DNA of 5,739 nucleotides from an uncultured Armatimonadota bacterium (lineage in GTDB: Bacteria > Armatimonadota > Fimbriimonadia > Fimbriimonadales > Fimbriimonadaceae): the NCBI GenBank assembly GCA_946478935.1, contig CAMLEL010000181.1:1-5739 (forward strand), in the 5' to 3' direction. Positions 5,695-5,739 of the stretch are shown here, piece after piece. The notes beneath the pieces were generated by a model. That model was given only the letters and a program-made list of their open reading frames with translations. It was not told the DNA's origin and made no database searches. A program made the position numbers and the translations under genes. Numbering within the stretch: the first letter of the stretch is position 1; the number at the start of each line of letters is the position of its first letter.

Positions 5695-5739
5695 CTATTT
5701 TGACTCTGACAGCTTGGGCGGCGTCCACTTCCACCGCTC
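5695..5739 (-). CDS. Possible 3' end of an upstream gene, partial
   Basis: From the right edge the minus strand reads 14 codons (ERWKWTPPKLSESK) and then TAG at 5697-5695, mostly with G or C in third position. The stop lies six bases before the GTG start of the transporter, a typical operon spacing. Another minus frame is also open here (ending VRVKIVFGG and TGA inside the transporter start), so the true upstream gene, if any, could be in that frame. The fragment is too short to identify. Confidence 0.3.
   Translation of the reverse strand, partial: ERWKWTPPKLSESK

Overview
The window comes from a moderately GC-rich bacterial chromosome and shows no mobile element, CRISPR array or rRNA. I cannot place the organism firmly. 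A hybrid sensor kinase, a KdpE-type regulator without kdp genes beside it, UPF0391-like and HEAT-fused membrane proteins, and a one-piece ssrA gene would suit a free-living Gram-negative lineage such as Verrucomicrobiota or Acidobacteriota. That placement is a guess from gene style, not a measured assignment.

Layout. (1) At 1-1602, on the plus strand, lies the 3' part of a PAS / HisKA / HATPase / receiver hybrid histidine kinase. Its frame is open to the left edge, so the gene starts outside the window. (2) Two tiny minus-strand genes meet the kinase tail to tail. A 76-residue protein of unknown function (1765-1995) has a strong ribosome binding site. One base after its stop codon begins a 54-residue membrane protein resembling the UPF0391/YtjA (DUF1328) family (1599-1763), whose stop codon overlaps the kinase stop codon. 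(3) At 2127-2834, minus strand, is an OmpR-family response regulator of the KdpE type. Its two flanking intergenic regions carry copies of a GTAAAA-centred motif, including an exact CGGTAAAAAT on each side. (4) At 2926-3284, minus strand, is ssrA (tmRNA): a complete acceptor stem with the G3-U70 pair, a T-arm, encoded CCA, a visible first pseudoknot, and a tag reading frame for ANNNYAFAA. (5) At 3364-5688, minus strand, is a 774-residue fusion of a 12-helix major facilitator superfamily transporter with about six C-terminal HEAT repeats of 31-residue period. (6) At the right edge the last codons of a possible further minus-strand gene end seven bases before the transporter start.

How they fit together. 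The window is mostly a minus-strand run (transporter, ssrA, kdpE-like regulator, small genes) converging on the plus-strand kinase. ssrA is a housekeeping gene for ribosome rescue and appears to have its own promoter and a terminator hairpin. The kinase and the KdpE-like regulator are both two-component proteins and lie close together, but they face each other. Whether they form one pathway cannot be told from the sequence. The most unusual items are the transporter-HEAT fusion, the tightly packed small-gene pair, and the repeated motif around the regulator.
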